Assembly: GCF_036245865.1 (NCBI RefSeq)
Contig: NZ_BTTW01000006.1
Span: 558,001 to 622,000 of the forward strand
Direction of reading: 5' to 3'
Length of the DNA: 64,000 nt
Source of the DNA: Corallococcus caeni
GTDB lineage: Bacteria; Myxococcota; Myxococcia; Myxococcales; Myxococcaceae
The stretch's first letter is position 1; each line of letters begins with the position of its first letter. This document shows positions 1 through 8,887 of the stretch, piece by piece. Made by a program: the position numbers and the translations under genes. The notes below the pieces were generated by a model, which ran no database searches, had not been told where the DNA came from, and was given only the letters and a program-made list of their open reading frames with translations.

Positions 1-1508
1 TCTACGCGCAGCACCGGGGCGCCTGGTACTTCGCGTCGGAAATCAAGGCGCTCCTGGCCGCGGGCGTCCCGGCGGAGTGGGACGAACACGCGTACGCGAG
101 CCGCGCCTTCTACCTGCGCGATCACACCCTCTTCAAGGGCGTGAAGAGCGTGCAGCCCGGGTGCTGGGTGATGGCGGACAGCGGCGGCCTGCACCACGGC
201 CGCTACTGGGACATGGAGTTCGCGCGCCAGGACGCGCCGGACCCCGCGGACGAGCAGGGCATGGTGGAGGCCATCCGCGCCGCGGTGGAGCAGTCCGTGC
301 GCCTGCGCCTGCGCGCGGACGTGCCCATGGGCGTCTACCTGAGCGGCGGCATCGACTCCTCCGCCATGCTGGGCGTGGCCACGCAGCTGTCCGGCCAGCC
401 GCTGGACGCGTTCAACCTGTCCTTCACGGACATGGACGACTACGACGAGAACAAGTTCGCGCGGCTGGCCGCGGAGCACAACGGCGCGCGCTTCCACACC
501 GTGGCCGTGTCCCAGGACGACCTGGCGGACCACTTCGAGCAGGCGCTCTGGCACAACGAGACGCCGTTCTTCAACGCGCACGGCGTGGCCAAGTACATCC
601 TCAGCGAGACGGTGCGCGACGCCGGCATGAAGGTCGTCCTCACCGGCGAGGGCGCCGACGAGGTCTTCGCCGGCTACCCGCACTTCCGCCGCGACATGCT
701 GCTCTACAACCCGGAGCGGCAGGACCCGGCGCTCGTCACCAAGCTGCGCCAGCGCATCCAGGAGAGCGAGAACGGCTACGTCCAGCCCGACATGCCCCAG
801 GACATCCACTGGATGGTCCAGCAGCTGTCCCACGGCGTGTCCTGGCTGGACAACCAGGCCGGCTGGTTCAAGGCGCTGGAGGCGCTCTACCGCCCGGACT
901 TCGGCGAGCAGTTCGCGGGCAGCGACCCCTACCGCCAGTTCTACGACCGGTTGGACCACCGCAACCTGGAGGGGCGCGACCCCGTCCACAAGTCCATGTA
1001 CCTGTGGGCCAAGTCGTACCTGCCCAACTTCGTGCTCACCACGCTGGGCGACCGCATGGAGATGGCCCACAGCATCGAGGGCCGGGTGCCGCTGCTGGAC
1101 CACCACGTGGTGGAGCTGGCGTGCCAGATGCCCGTCTGGATGAAGGTGCGCGGCTCCACGGAGAAGTACGTCTTCCGCGAGGCCATGCGGCCGTACCTGC
1201 CGGACGCCCTCTACAAGCGCAAGAAGCACTACTTCCGCGCGCCGCCCGCCACGCTCCAGCAGAAGGGCCGGCTGTATCAGCTGGTGCGCGACGTGCTGAA
1301 CGGCTCGGAGCTGGACGCGCTGCCCTTCTTCGACCCCGCGCGCGTGCGCAACCTGCTGGAGAAGCTGCCCACGCTGAGCGCGCATGAGCAGGGCCTGCTG
1401 GACCCGATGCTGATGGAGCTGACCAGCCTGTGCCTGTTGCAGAACCGGTACTCGCTGCGCGCCTCCGTCAGCCAGCCCCTGTGGAGCGCCCGCGAGGAGG
1501 CGGCATGA
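1..1508 (+). CDS. Asparagine synthase-like amidotransferase (5' truncated)
   Basis: The gene enters from the left edge; the reading frame is open from base 3. The first visible residues, with a FASEIKAL motif, belong to the end of the N-terminal glutaminase domain. The rest is the asparagine-synthase ATP-pyrophosphatase domain, with the PP-loop SGGIDSS near bases 340-365 and the later GEGADEVFAGYP motif. Enzymes of this family activate a carboxylate as an adenylate and amidate it with glutamine-derived ammonia; relatives in secondary metabolism make amides or close beta-lactams. The stop overlaps the next start (ATGA), so it is coupled to the FAD monooxygenase. That company suggests a tailoring role rather than housekeeping asparagine synthesis, which is inference. 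The N-terminal nucleophile Cys lies outside the window. Confidence 0.9.
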   Translation, partial: YAQHRGAWYFASEIKALLAAGVPAEWDEHAYASRAFYLRDHTLFKGVKSVQPGCWVMADSGGLHHGRYWDMEFARQDAPDPADEQGMVEAIRAAVEQSVRLRLRADVPMGVYLSGGIDSSAMLGVATQLSGQPLDAFNLSFTDMDDYDENKFARLAAEHNGARFHTVAVSQDDLADHFEQALWHNETPFFNAHGVAKYILSETVRDAGMKVVLTGEGADEVFAGYPHFRRDMLLYNPERQDPALVTKLRQRIQESENGYVQPDMPQDIHWMVQQLSHGVSWLDNQAGWFKALEALYRPDFGEQFAGSDPYRQFYDRLDHRNLEGRDPVHKSMYLWAKSYLPNFVLTTLGDRMEMAHSIEGRVPLLDHHVVELACQMPVWMKVRGSTEKYVFREAMRPYLPDALYKRKKHYFRAPPATLQQKGRLYQLVRDVLNGSELDALPFFDPARVRNLLEKLPTLSAHEQGLLDPMLMELTSLCLLQNRYSLRASVSQPLWSAREEAA

Positions 1509-2629
1509 GGGTCGCCATCATCGGCGCGGGCCTCAACGGGCTGGCCTGCGCCGTCATGCTCAAGCGGCTGGGCGTGGACTGCGTCGTCTTCGAGCGCGGC
1601 ACGGGGCCCCGGGACTCCGGGACGGGCATCTACGTCTGGCCCCAGGCCATGCAGGTGCTGCGCTTCGTGCTCAAGGACCGCGACTTCCTCTCCCGGGGCC
1701 AGCCCATCGAGTTCCTGGACACGCACGACAAGCACGGGCGGCTGGTCCACAGCCAGCCGGTGCGCCCGGCCGGGCTGGGGCTGCCCGCGCCCGCGATGAT
1801 GTTCCTGCGCACGGAGCTGTTCCGCCTGCTCGCGGACCGCCTGGACGAGGACGACATCCACTACGGCATGGGCTGCGAGTCGCTGGAGAACGTGGGCGAC
1901 CAGGTGCGCCTCACCTTCACCAACGGCCACCGCTTCGACTTCGACCTCGCGGTGGGTGCGGACGGCGTGTCGTCCACGACGCGCGCCTTCGTCAACCCGG
2001 GGCTGACGCCCCATGACACGGGGCTCGTCGCCAGCCGGGGCGTGGTGAAGTTCGACTCGCCGCTGTTGCACTCGGACCGCTGTCAGATCTTCACGTCGCG
2101 GCACTCGCGCGTGGTGACGTATCCACTCAACAAGGCCACGTCGCTGCGCTACTGGTTCGCCGCCTACCAGCACCGCAACCAGCCGCTGCTGGACCGGCAG
2201 GGGCTGCTGGAGCTGTTCGCGCCGCTGCCCCAGGACCTGCTGCGGATGATCGGCCAGACGCCCGAGGAGGACATCCTCACCCACAAGCTCAAGGCGCTGA
2301 CGGGCGAGGGCCAGTGGTTCCGGGGCCGGGTGGTGCTGCTGGGCGACAGCATCCACGCGATGCTGCCCACCCTGGGCTACGGGCTGACGCTGGGCCTGGA
2401 GAACGGCTTCATGCTGGCGCAGGCCCTGGTGGGGCACTGCGACGCGGACCTGACGGCGGCGCTCCAGCGCTACGAAATCCGCGCCGCGCGGCGCTCGCGG
2501 GAGATGCTCCAGGTGATGAACGACTTCACCCGGCTCTACTACTTCGAGCCGGAGGGAGAGGTGTCCCCCGTGAGGCTCGCGCCCATCGTCCAGCGCTTCC
2601 AGGAGCTGGCCCAGAGCACGGTGTTCTAG
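1505..2629 (+). CDS. FAD-dependent monooxygenase (aromatic hydroxylase type)
   Basis: A 374-residue group A flavoprotein monooxygenase. The N-terminal dinucleotide fold has GAGLNG at residues 7-12. A GADG(V)SSTTR motif lies near residue 151, and the flavin-ribityl GDSIHAMLP motif lies near residue 280. The family hydroxylates or epoxidises substrates with NAD(P)H and O2. An upstream ATG at 1430 exists in frame, but the ATG at 1505 overlaps the preceding stop by 4 bases and places the FAD fold directly at the N-terminus, so I chose it. It is the second gene of a coupled four-gene operon and ends one base before the acyl-CoA dehydrogenase start. Substrate unknown. Confidence 0.9.
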   Translation: MRVAIIGAGLNGLACAVMLKRLGVDCVVFERGTGPRDSGTGIYVWPQAMQVLRFVLKDRDFLSRGQPIEFLDTHDKHGRLVHSQPVRPAGLGLPAPAMMFLRTELFRLLADRLDEDDIHYGMGCESLENVGDQVRLTFTNGHRFDFDLAVGADGVSSTTRAFVNPGLTPHDTGLVASRGVVKFDSPLLHSDRCQIFTSRHSRVVTYPLNKATSLRYWFAAYQHRNQPLLDRQGLLELFAPLPQDLLRMIGQTPEEDILTHKLKALTGEGQWFRGRVVLLGDSIHAMLPTLGYGLTLGLENGFMLAQALVGHCDADLTAALQRYEIRAARRSREMLQVMNDFTRLYYFEPEGEVSPVRLAPIVQRFQELAQSTVF

Positions 2630-3715
2630 ATGGACTCCACGACGGACGACTTCCGGGGCCGGGTGCGCACCTTCGTCAACGACCACGTGCGCCCCCACGT
2701 GGACGCGTGGGAGCGCGAAGGGGCCTACCCGCTGGAGCTCTGGCGGCAGGCGGGCAGGGCGGGCCTGCTGTCGCTGGGGCATTCCCCGGAGCGGCTCCCG
2801 GACGACCCGGGCCGGTTGGCGGTGCTGGTGGAGGAGCTGACCCTGGGCGGCTCGCAGGGCATCACCATGGGGCTTGGGTCGCACTTCGTCAGCCTCAAGG
2901 CGGTGCAGGGCGCTGACGCGGCGGTGGCGGCCCGGGTAGTGCCCTCCGTGCTCCGGGGCGACCAGAGCATCGTGCTCGCGCTGACCGAACCGCGGGCAGG
3001 CTCGGACCTGCGCGGGTTCGAGTGCCGCGCCGAACCGCACGGCGACGGTCACCGGCTCACCGGCGACAAGCGCTTCATCTGCAACGGCGGCCGCGCGGAC
3101 CTGCTGCTGGTGGGCGCGCTCCTGGACGGGGCCCTGGCGCTGTTCCTGGTGGAGGGCAACGCCCCGGGCCTGAGCCACGAACGCCTGGCGTGCCTGGGCT
3201 GGCGCTGCCTGCCGCTCGCGGCGCTGCGCTTCGAGTCCACACCCGCGCGCCTCCTCATCCACGGCCGCGAGGCGGGCCGGCTCCTCCAGCAGTGCCTGCA
3301 ACAGGAGCGGCTGAACCTGTCGGTGATGGCCCTGGCGTCCGCGGAGCTGGCCCTGCGCGACACCGTGGAGCACTGCCGCGCGCGGCGCGTGGGCACCGAA
3401 GCGCTCCTGGACAGGTCCGTGCTGCGCCAGCGCCTGGCGGAGCGGCACTCGGAGTTGAGCGTGGCGCGCGTCTTCGTGGAGCAGGCGGTGCGCTGGCAGG
3501 CCGAAGGACAGCTCACCGCCGCGCGGGCCGCCATCGCGAAGAACACCGCCGTGGACGTGCTGGAGCGGGTGGCCCACGACGCGGTGCAACTGCACGGCGC
3601 GCACGGCTGCGTCGAACCCTCGCGCGTGGAGCGCATCTACCGCGACGCGCGCCTGCTGGGCATTGGCGGCGGCGCCCGGGAAGTCATGCTGGACATCATC
3701 GGACGGACCCTGTGA
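2630..3715 (+). CDS. Acyl-CoA dehydrogenase family protein
   Basis: This 361-residue protein has acyl-CoA dehydrogenase hallmarks. There is an all-alpha N-terminal domain, then LTEPRAGSDL (usual TEP.AGSD), GDKRFICNGG (usual G.K.fItng), and near the C-terminus QLHGAHGC plus a YRDAR...GGAREV segment. These enzymes use FAD to introduce alpha,beta unsaturation into acyl thioesters. The ATG follows the upstream stop with no gap. Its position between a monooxygenase and a thioesterase suggests it acts on a carrier- or CoA-bound intermediate. The catalytic base was not assigned by eye. At 361 residues it is slightly shorter than the usual 380-400. Confidence 0.85.
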   Translation: MDSTTDDFRGRVRTFVNDHVRPHVDAWEREGAYPLELWRQAGRAGLLSLGHSPERLPDDPGRLAVLVEELTLGGSQGITMGLGSHFVSLKAVQGADAAVAARVVPSVLRGDQSIVLALTEPRAGSDLRGFECRAEPHGDGHRLTGDKRFICNGGRADLLLVGALLDGALALFLVEGNAPGLSHERLACLGWRCLPLAALRFESTPARLLIHGREAGRLLQQCLQQERLNLSVMALASAELALRDTVEHCRARRVGTEALLDRSVLRQRLAERHSELSVARVFVEQAVRWQAEGQLTAARAAIAKNTAVDVLERVAHDAVQLHGAHGCVEPSRVERIYRDARLLGIGGGAREVMLDIIGRTL

Positions 3716-4185
3716 CGAACGACAACACGACGGACCTGAGCGAGCACGCCCAGGCGCACTCCCGCGCGCTGCTGGAGCACGCCTACCAGCGCTACTGCGG
3801 CCTGGAGCTGCTGGAGCAGCGCCCCGGCTACTGCAAGTGCCGGCTGCGCGTCACGGAGGCCATCGACAACCTCAGCCATACGCTGCACGGCGGGGTCATC
3901 TACTCCATGCTGGACGTGGTCAGCATGCTGGCCACGCTGCCCATGCTGGGGCCGGACGAGTACGCGCTCACCAGCAACTTCAACGCGATGATGCTGTCCG
4001 CCACGCCCCTGGGCACGGTGGTGGAGTTCGAGGCCACCGTGCTGCGCGGCGGCAGAAACCTCATCTTCACCCAGAGCCACGCCTGGAAGCTGGCCGCGGA
4101 CGGCTCGCGCACGCAGGTGGCCTCCGCGCAGCTGAGCAAGCTGCGCATGCGCCACGACTGGCAGGCGAACGCCCGCAAGGGCTGA
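3712..4185 (+). CDS. Hotdog-fold thioesterase (PaaI-like)
   Basis: This 157-residue single hotdog domain has the helix-strand signature HTLHGGVIYSMLDVVSM, typical of PaaI/YbgC-like thioesterases that hydrolyse acyl-CoA or aryl-CoA. The GTG start overlaps the acyl-CoA dehydrogenase stop (GTGA), giving tight coupling. As the last gene of the operon it would be suited to releasing or editing a thioester product. The coding region stops just before the convergent LysR gene, and the 26-bp gap contains an imperfect GC inverted repeat that could act as a terminator. Specific substrate unknown. Confidence 0.85.
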   Translation: MTNDNTTDLSEHAQAHSRALLEHAYQRYCGLELLEQRPGYCKCRLRVTEAIDNLSHTLHGGVIYSMLDVVSMLATLPMLGPDEYALTSNFNAMMLSATPLGTVVEFEATVLRGGRNLIFTQSHAWKLAADGSRTQVASAQLSKLRMRHDWQANARKG

Positions 4186-4211
4186 CGTTTCGACCGAGCC
4201 GGCGAGCCGGC

Positions 4212-5141
4212 TCAGGCGCCGCGCTTCGCCTGGGCGCCCAGGTTCCACCCGGGCTCGTCCGCGAAGCGCCGCGCCAGGAAGTCCACCCACGCGCCCACCT
4301 TCGGCGTGACGGTGCGTCCCTGCGCGTGCACGGCCCAGATGGACAGGTCCGGGAGCGTGTGGTCGTCCAGCACCTCCACGAGCTGTCCGTCCCGCAGCTC
4401 CTCCCACACCGCGAAGAGGGGGAACTGCGCGATGCCGGCGTGGCCCAGCACCGCCGTCTTCAGGGCCAGGCTGCTGTTGGCCTTCAGCGTGCCGGTGGTC
4501 TCCACCAGGGACTCCACGTCCCCCGGGCCGCGCAGGCGCCACGCGGTGCCGGAGGCCAGGTACGTGTACTGGAGGCAGCGGTGCTGGCGCAGGTCCTCCG
4601 GCCGGTGCGGCGTGCCGTGCCGGTGGAGGTACGCGGGCGTCGCGCAGATGACGCGGCGGCTGGAGGCCAGCTTCCGCGCCAGCAGCGACGAGTCCGGCAG
4701 CTGCGCGATGCGGATGCACGCGTCGAAGCCCTGCTCCACCAGGTCCACCACGCGGTCATCCAGCTGGATGTCCAACTCAATCTCCGGGTAGCGCTCCAGG
4801 AACTCCGGCATCGCCGGCAGCACCCGCATCAGCCCGAAGGACATGGGGATGCTCACGCGCAAGGGGCCGCGCGGCTTGCGGCGCAACAGCAGCACCTCCG
4901 CCTTCGCCGCCTCCAATTCCTGCGTCATCCGCTGACACCGCGCCGCCAGCGCCCGGCCCTCCGCCGTCGGCGACAGCTTGCGCGTGGTGCGCTGCAACAG
5001 CCGCACGCCCAGCGCCTCCTCCAGCGCCATCACCTGCTTGCTGACGGTCGCCTTGGACAGCCCCAACGAGCGGGCCGCCACCGTGAAGCTGCCGGTGCGC
5101 ACCACCTCCGCGAACGTGAAATACGGCGCCACCTGCTCCAT
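4212..5141 (-). CDS. LysR-family transcriptional regulator
   Basis: This 309-residue protein starts with a LysR winged helix-turn-helix (around residues 10-65, with FTVAARSLGLSKATVSKQV). A linker helix and a periplasmic-binding-protein-like effector domain follow. The subgroup resembles CrgA/DmlR-like regulators, with RVSIPMSFG at the domain junction. I chose the ATG at 5141 because the HTH begins immediately. It is divergent from the lipoprotein at 5223, leaving 81 bp for operators, so the natural hypothesis is control of the 5223-6749 pair and itself. The inducer is unknown. Confidence 0.93.
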   Translation of the reverse strand: MEQVAPYFTFAEVVRTGSFTVAARSLGLSKATVSKQVMALEEALGVRLLQRTTRKLSPTAEGRALAARCQRMTQELEAAKAEVLLLRRKPRGPLRVSIPMSFGLMRVLPAMPEFLERYPEIELDIQLDDRVVDLVEQGFDACIRIAQLPDSSLLARKLASSRRVICATPAYLHRHGTPHRPEDLRQHRCLQYTYLASGTAWRLRGPGDVESLVETTGTLKANSSLALKTAVLGHAGIAQFPLFAVWEELRDGQLVEVLDDHTLPDLSIWAVHAQGRTVTPKVGAWVDFLARRFADEPGWNLGAQAKRGA

Positions 5142-5222
5142 GCGGATTGGTCCCCTCCAGGAAACAATCCTTTTCCAATTGACGCGTAGTGTCCAGACGT
5201 CAACGGGCTCTATAGGAAAGTC

Positions 5223-5846
5223 ATGGATTCCCCACGCACGGTGTCCCCGGGCCTCGCGGCGCTGCTCCTGGCCGCGCTGTCCTGCACCTCGCAGCCCGGT
5301 GACGTGTCGCGCGCGGAGCCGGCGGTGCGTGCGTCCATGGTGCTGGCGTCCACGGCGCCGGAGCCGTCCTTCCGGCTGCCCGCGCGCAAGGGGCCTCGCC
5401 CGGAGACGACGGACGCGCCGCCGGGGACGCCGCTGGCGCACCGCCAGCTGAGCCAGCTTGCGCCGCCGGACCTGCAGGAGCGCCTGTTCACGCGCGCCGC
5501 CGCGCTGCCGGACGTGCGGGTGGCGCCCAGCGGCATCTCCGTGCCGGGCGCTCGCGCCTTCTGGCTGCGGCCGGAGGCGTCCCGAGGCCCTCGCGCGGCG
5601 TTCCAGGTGGGGACGGAGTTCGCGCACATCCACCCGGCGGAGGACGGCAGCCTGCACCTGACGTTTCCTCCGGAGACGGCGCGGCAGGTGTTCCAGCAGG
5701 GCTGGGGCATGCCGCATCCTCGCTCCGGGACGCCCATGCTCTTTGGTCCGCGCGACGAGGCCGAGCTTGAAGTCGTGTGGCAACTGCTGCTGCGCTCCTA
5801 CGCCTGGGCCCACGACGGCCAGGACGTGGGCGTGACGGTCGAATGA
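5223..5846 (+). CDS. Putative lipoprotein with luciferase-like DUF5519 domain
   Basis: A 207-residue protein. The N-terminus has a hydrophobic stretch ending in a lipobox-like ALSC (cysteine at about residue 20), so it may be lipid-anchored. After a Pro/Arg-rich linker the C-terminal ~130 residues match my memory of the DUF5519/luciferase-like family: EFAHIHPAEDGSLHL, then GWGMPHP and a final helix. Despite the name there is no reason to infer light emission; the function is unknown. It sits divergent from LysR and 30 bp upstream of the epimerase-like gene, probably in one transcript. Confidence 0.6.
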   Translation: MDSPRTVSPGLAALLLAALSCTSQPGDVSRAEPAVRASMVLASTAPEPSFRLPARKGPRPETTDAPPGTPLAHRQLSQLAPPDLQERLFTRAAALPDVRVAPSGISVPGARAFWLRPEASRGPRAAFQVGTEFAHIHPAEDGSLHLTFPPETARQVFQQGWGMPHPRSGTPMLFGPRDEAELEVVWQLLLRSYAWAHDGQDVGVTVE

Positions 5847-5876
5847 CACAAACCTGAACGTGAGAAGAGGCACACC

Positions 5877-6749
5877 ATGAAGATCCTTGTGACGGGCGCG
5901 ACGGGCTACATCGGCGGGGCGGTCGTGGACGCGCTCAAGCAGGCGGGCCACCAGGTCCTGGGGCTGGCGCGCTCCGACGACGCGCGCAACAAGCTCACCG
6001 CCCGCGGCATCCAGGCGGTGGCGGGCGACCTCGCGGACACGAAGGGGCTGGCCGCGCTGGTGAAGGACCTGGACGCGGTCGTCTGGACGGCCACGACCAA
6101 CAGCGAGGCCGTGGACGCGCCCGCCGTCGCGGCGGTGCTGGACGCGCTCAAGGGCACGAACAAGGCGTTCGTCTACACGAGCGGCGTCTGGGTGCACGGC
6201 GACACGCAGGGCGTCGTCACGGAGGACTCGCCGCTCGCCGCGGCGGCGCTGGTGGCCTGGCGCCCGGCGGTGGAGCAGCGCACGCTGAACACGCCGGGCG
6301 TGCGCGGCGTCGTCATCCGCCCGGGCATCGTCTACGGCCGCGCCGTGGGCATCCCCTCCATGCTCACCGCCTCCGCGAAGCAGGACGGCGCGGCCCGCTT
6401 CGTGGGCACCGGTGAGAACCACTGGCCGGTGGTGTTCGTGGAGGACCTGGCGGACCTCTACGTGCGCGCCGTGGAGAAGGCCCCCGCGGGCACCGTGCTG
6501 GTCGCCGTGCAGGGCCCGGCCGTGAAGCTCAAGGACATCGCCCAGGCGGCGAGCGAGGGCGCGGGCGCGGGCGGCAAGACCGTGGCGTGGCCCCTGGAGG
6601 AGGCGCGCAAGCAGTTCGGCGCGTTCGCGGACGCGCTGGCGCTGGACCAGCGCTTCTCCGCCCAGAAGGCGCAGGCGCTGCTGGGCTGGACGCCCAAGGG
6701 CCCCGGCATCATCGACGAGCTGCGCAGCGGTTCCTACGCGCGGCGCTGA
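5877..6749 (+). CDS. NAD-dependent epimerase/dehydratase-type SDR
   Basis: This 290-residue extended or atypical SDR has a Rossmann motif TGATGYIG at residues 6-13 and an acidic/basic switch around GLARSDDARNKL. The middle motif YTSGVWVHG replaces the usual active-site arrangement, and a canonical YxxxK is not obvious. It may therefore be a non-catalytic NAD(P)-binding or NmrA/YwnB-like member. It is co-directional with 5223 and ends before a GC-rich hairpin. Probably controlled by the divergent LysR; substrate unknown. Confidence 0.85.
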   Translation: MKILVTGATGYIGGAVVDALKQAGHQVLGLARSDDARNKLTARGIQAVAGDLADTKGLAALVKDLDAVVWTATTNSEAVDAPAVAAVLDALKGTNKAFVYTSGVWVHGDTQGVVTEDSPLAAAALVAWRPAVEQRTLNTPGVRGVVIRPGIVYGRAVGIPSMLTASAKQDGAARFVGTGENHWPVVFVEDLADLYVRAVEKAPAGTVLVAVQGPAVKLKDIAQAASEGAGAGGKTVAWPLEEARKQFGAFADALALDQRFSAQKAQALLGWTPKGPGIIDELRSGSYARR

Positions 6750-6763
6750 CACCGGCAGCAAAG

Positions 6764-6804
6764 CCCCGTCGCGCGCCGGGCCGAGGAAGCGGCGCGCGCC
6801 GGGG
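6764..6804 (+). terminator. Long GC hairpin after the epimerase gene
   Basis: Arms 6764-6777 and 6791-6804 pair over about 13 bp with one mismatch around a 13-nt loop. It begins 15 bp after the epimerase stop. There is no T-tract, which is common for terminators in this GC range, so terminator activity is inferred. Confidence 0.45.
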
Positions 6805-6838
6805 CGGTCATGACGTGACGGCCGGCCCTGGAGACAGG

Positions 6839-6861
6839 GCGCGGGGGTGGGGCCCCCGCGC
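6839..6861 (+). other. Hairpin in the leader of the HMG-CoA synthase gene
   Basis: A perfect 9-bp inverted repeat (6839-6847 with 6853-6861) with a 5-nt loop lies 120 bp upstream of the HMG-CoA synthase start. It could be a second terminator or a 5'-UTR structure. Nothing else is recognisable in the 231-bp gap. Confidence 0.4.
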
Positions 6862-6980
6862 GTGAAGGACGCCGGCCCGCAATCCCAGACACACCGCCCA
6901 TGTCACCGGACACCGCGCACCCCGCGGTGCACGGGAGACGTGCGCGCGAAGACACCACGCAGCAACTCGAGGGGGCCATC

Positions 6981-8171
6981 ATGCAGGCAGGACTGGAAGC
7001 AATCGGAGTCGCCGTACCGGACACCTACGTGGAGCTCGCGGACCTGGCCATGGCGCGCGGCGTGGCGCCGGGCAAGTACGTGGAGGGCCTGGGGGTGACG
7101 CGCATGGGCGTGCCCCTGGTGGACGAGGACACCGTGACGCTGGCGTCCCGCGCGGCGCGCATGGCGCTGGAGTCCGCGGGCTGCTCGCCGGAGGACGTGG
7201 GCCTGCTGGTGGTGGGCACGGAGACGGCGGTGGACCACTCCAAGCCGGTGGCCTCCTACGTCCAGGGCCTGCTGGGACTGCCCACGCGCTGCCGCATCTT
7301 CGAGACGAAGCACGCCTGCTACGGCGGCACCGCGGCGCTCCAGATGGCGCTCGACTGGGTGCGCTCCGGCAGCGCGAAGGGCCGCAAGGCGCTCATCGTG
7401 TGCTCGGACATCGCCCGCTACGGCGTGGGCACGCCGGGCGAGCCCACGCAGGGCGCCGGCGCGGTGGCGATGCTGGTGTCGGACACGCCCGCGCTGCTGG
7501 CCCTGGAGGCGGGCAAGACGGGCGTCTACTCCAAGGACGTGATGGATTTCTGGCGTCCGCTGTACTCGAAGGACGCGCTGGTGGACGGGCACTACTCCGT
7601 GCAGTGCTACCTGGACGCGCTGGAGGGCGCCTACCGGGCCTACCAGGAGGCCGCCGCGGAGCCGGTGGGCGAGGGCGCGTACAGCGACCGCTTCGCCGCG
7701 CTCGTCTACCACGTGCCCTACGGGAAGATGTCCCGCAAGGCGCACCGGCACCTGCGCACGCTGGACGGGGACGCCGCGCCGGACGCGAGCTTCGACCGGC
7801 TGGTGGGCAACAGCCTGGTGCTGCCGTCGCAGGTGGGCAACATCTACACGGGCTCCATGTACCTGGCGCTGGCCAGCCTCCTGTCCACGGCGCCCCAGGA
7901 CCTCACCGGTCAGCGCGTGGGGCTGTTCTCCTACGGCAGCGGGTCCTGCGCGGAGTTCTTCAGCGGCGTGGTGCAGGCCGGCGCGCAGGAGCGCGTGGAG
8001 GCGCTGGGTCTGGAGGCCCGCCTCTCCCGCCGCCGCGCGCTGTCCATCCCCGAGTACGAGGACGTGATGCGCGCGCGCGAGCACCTGGACGAGCGGCCCG
8101 CCGCGGACGCCGCCGGCTCCGGCTTCCGCTACCAGGGCACGCGCGACCACAAGCGCATCTACGCCACCTGA
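6981..8171 (+). CDS. mvaS: Hydroxymethylglutaryl-CoA synthase family protein
   Basis: This 396-residue thiolase-fold enzyme condenses acetyl-CoA with acetoacetyl-CoA to HMG-CoA, the entry to the mevalonate pathway. Residues aligning with the known catalytic triad are visible: Glu81 (GTETAVDHSKP), Cys113 (KHACYGGTAAL) and His244 (YHVPYGKM). A glycine-rich SYGSGSCAEFFSG segment lies near the C-terminus. An in-frame ATG at 6900 would add 27 unlikely residues; the ATG at 6981 has a GAGGGGG ribosome site. Polyketide beta-branching paralogues share this fold, but no carrier protein or enoyl-hydratase partner is adjacent, so the mevalonate role is favoured. A triterpenoid locus 52 kb away would use its product. 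Confidence 0.88.
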   Translation: MQAGLEAIGVAVPDTYVELADLAMARGVAPGKYVEGLGVTRMGVPLVDEDTVTLASRAARMALESAGCSPEDVGLLVVGTETAVDHSKPVASYVQGLLGLPTRCRIFETKHACYGGTAALQMALDWVRSGSAKGRKALIVCSDIARYGVGTPGEPTQGAGAVAMLVSDTPALLALEAGKTGVYSKDVMDFWRPLYSKDALVDGHYSVQCYLDALEGAYRAYQEAAAEPVGEGAYSDRFAALVYHVPYGKMSRKAHRHLRTLDGDAAPDASFDRLVGNSLVLPSQVGNIYTGSMYLALASLLSTAPQDLTGQRVGLFSYGSGSCAEFFSGVVQAGAQERVEALGLEARLSRRRALSIPEYEDVMRAREHLDERPAADAAGSGFRYQGTRDHKRIYAT

Positions 8172-8206
8172 AGCGCAATTCCCTTCCCCCGTTGGAGACA
8201 CGCACC

Positions 8207-8836
8207 ATGACGTCGTTCATCAAGTCCCTGGCCCTCGCGGCCGCCCTCGCCGTGCCCTCGCTGGCCGGCGCCACCGCGTACGACATCCACCCGACGAACT
8301 CGTCCGCGCTCTTCTCCGTGAAGCACATGATGGTGTCCAACGTGCGCGGCTCCTTCTCCAAGGTGACCGGCACGGTGCAACTGGACGAGAAGGACCTGAC
8401 GAAGTCGTCGGTGGAGGCCGTCATCGACGCCACCACCGTCACCACCAACGACGCCTCGCGCGACGAGCACCTGCGCGGGCCGGACTTCTTCGACGTCACG
8501 AAGTTCCCCACGCTCACGTTCAAGTCCACGAAGGTGGAGAAGTCCGGCGACGGCCTGAAGCTGACGGGCGACCTCACCATCCGCGGCGTGAAGAAGCCCG
8601 TGGTGTTGCAGCTGGACGGCTTCGACGTGGAGTCCAAGGACCCGTACGGCAACGTCAAGCGGGGCGGCACGGCCACCACGAAGATTGCCCGCAAGGACTT
8701 CGGCCTGAAGTGGAACGCCGCGCTGGAGACGGGGGGCGTGGCGGTGGGGGAGGAGGTCTCCATCACGCTGGAGATCGAGCTCGTGAAGAAGCAGCCGGCG
8801 CAGCCGGTGAAGTCGGCCGCGGGCACCACGCCCTAG
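8207..8836 (+). CDS. YceI family periplasmic lipocalin-like protein
   Basis: A 209-residue protein with a cleavable signal peptide (hydrophobic core about residues 8-21, ending AGA) and one YceI beta-barrel domain. Family features include SSALFSVKHMMVSNVRGSF, the DFFDVTKFPTLTF segment and GDLTIRGVKKPV. Family members bind long polyisoprenoids or amphiphiles in the periplasm. The ATG at 8207 has a GGAGA site 8 bp upstream and follows the HMG-CoA synthase stop by 35 bp. That is consistent with co-transcription and a shared isoprenoid theme, which is inference. Confidence 0.93.
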   Translation: MTSFIKSLALAAALAVPSLAGATAYDIHPTNSSALFSVKHMMVSNVRGSFSKVTGTVQLDEKDLTKSSVEAVIDATTVTTNDASRDEHLRGPDFFDVTKFPTLTFKSTKVEKSGDGLKLTGDLTIRGVKKPVVLQLDGFDVESKDPYGNVKRGGTATTKIARKDFGLKWNAALETGGVAVGEEVSITLEIELVKKQPAQPVKSAAGTTP

Positions 8837-8887
8837 CCACGTCTGGCACCGGCCTGCGGCGGTGCCGCCTTCCCAGGGAGTGGCGTC

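Noticed and set aside
1277-3604. 775-codon reverse-strand ORF
   Set aside because: Antisense shadow of the monooxygenase and acyl-CoA dehydrogenase genes; Arg/His/Gln-rich, no domain.
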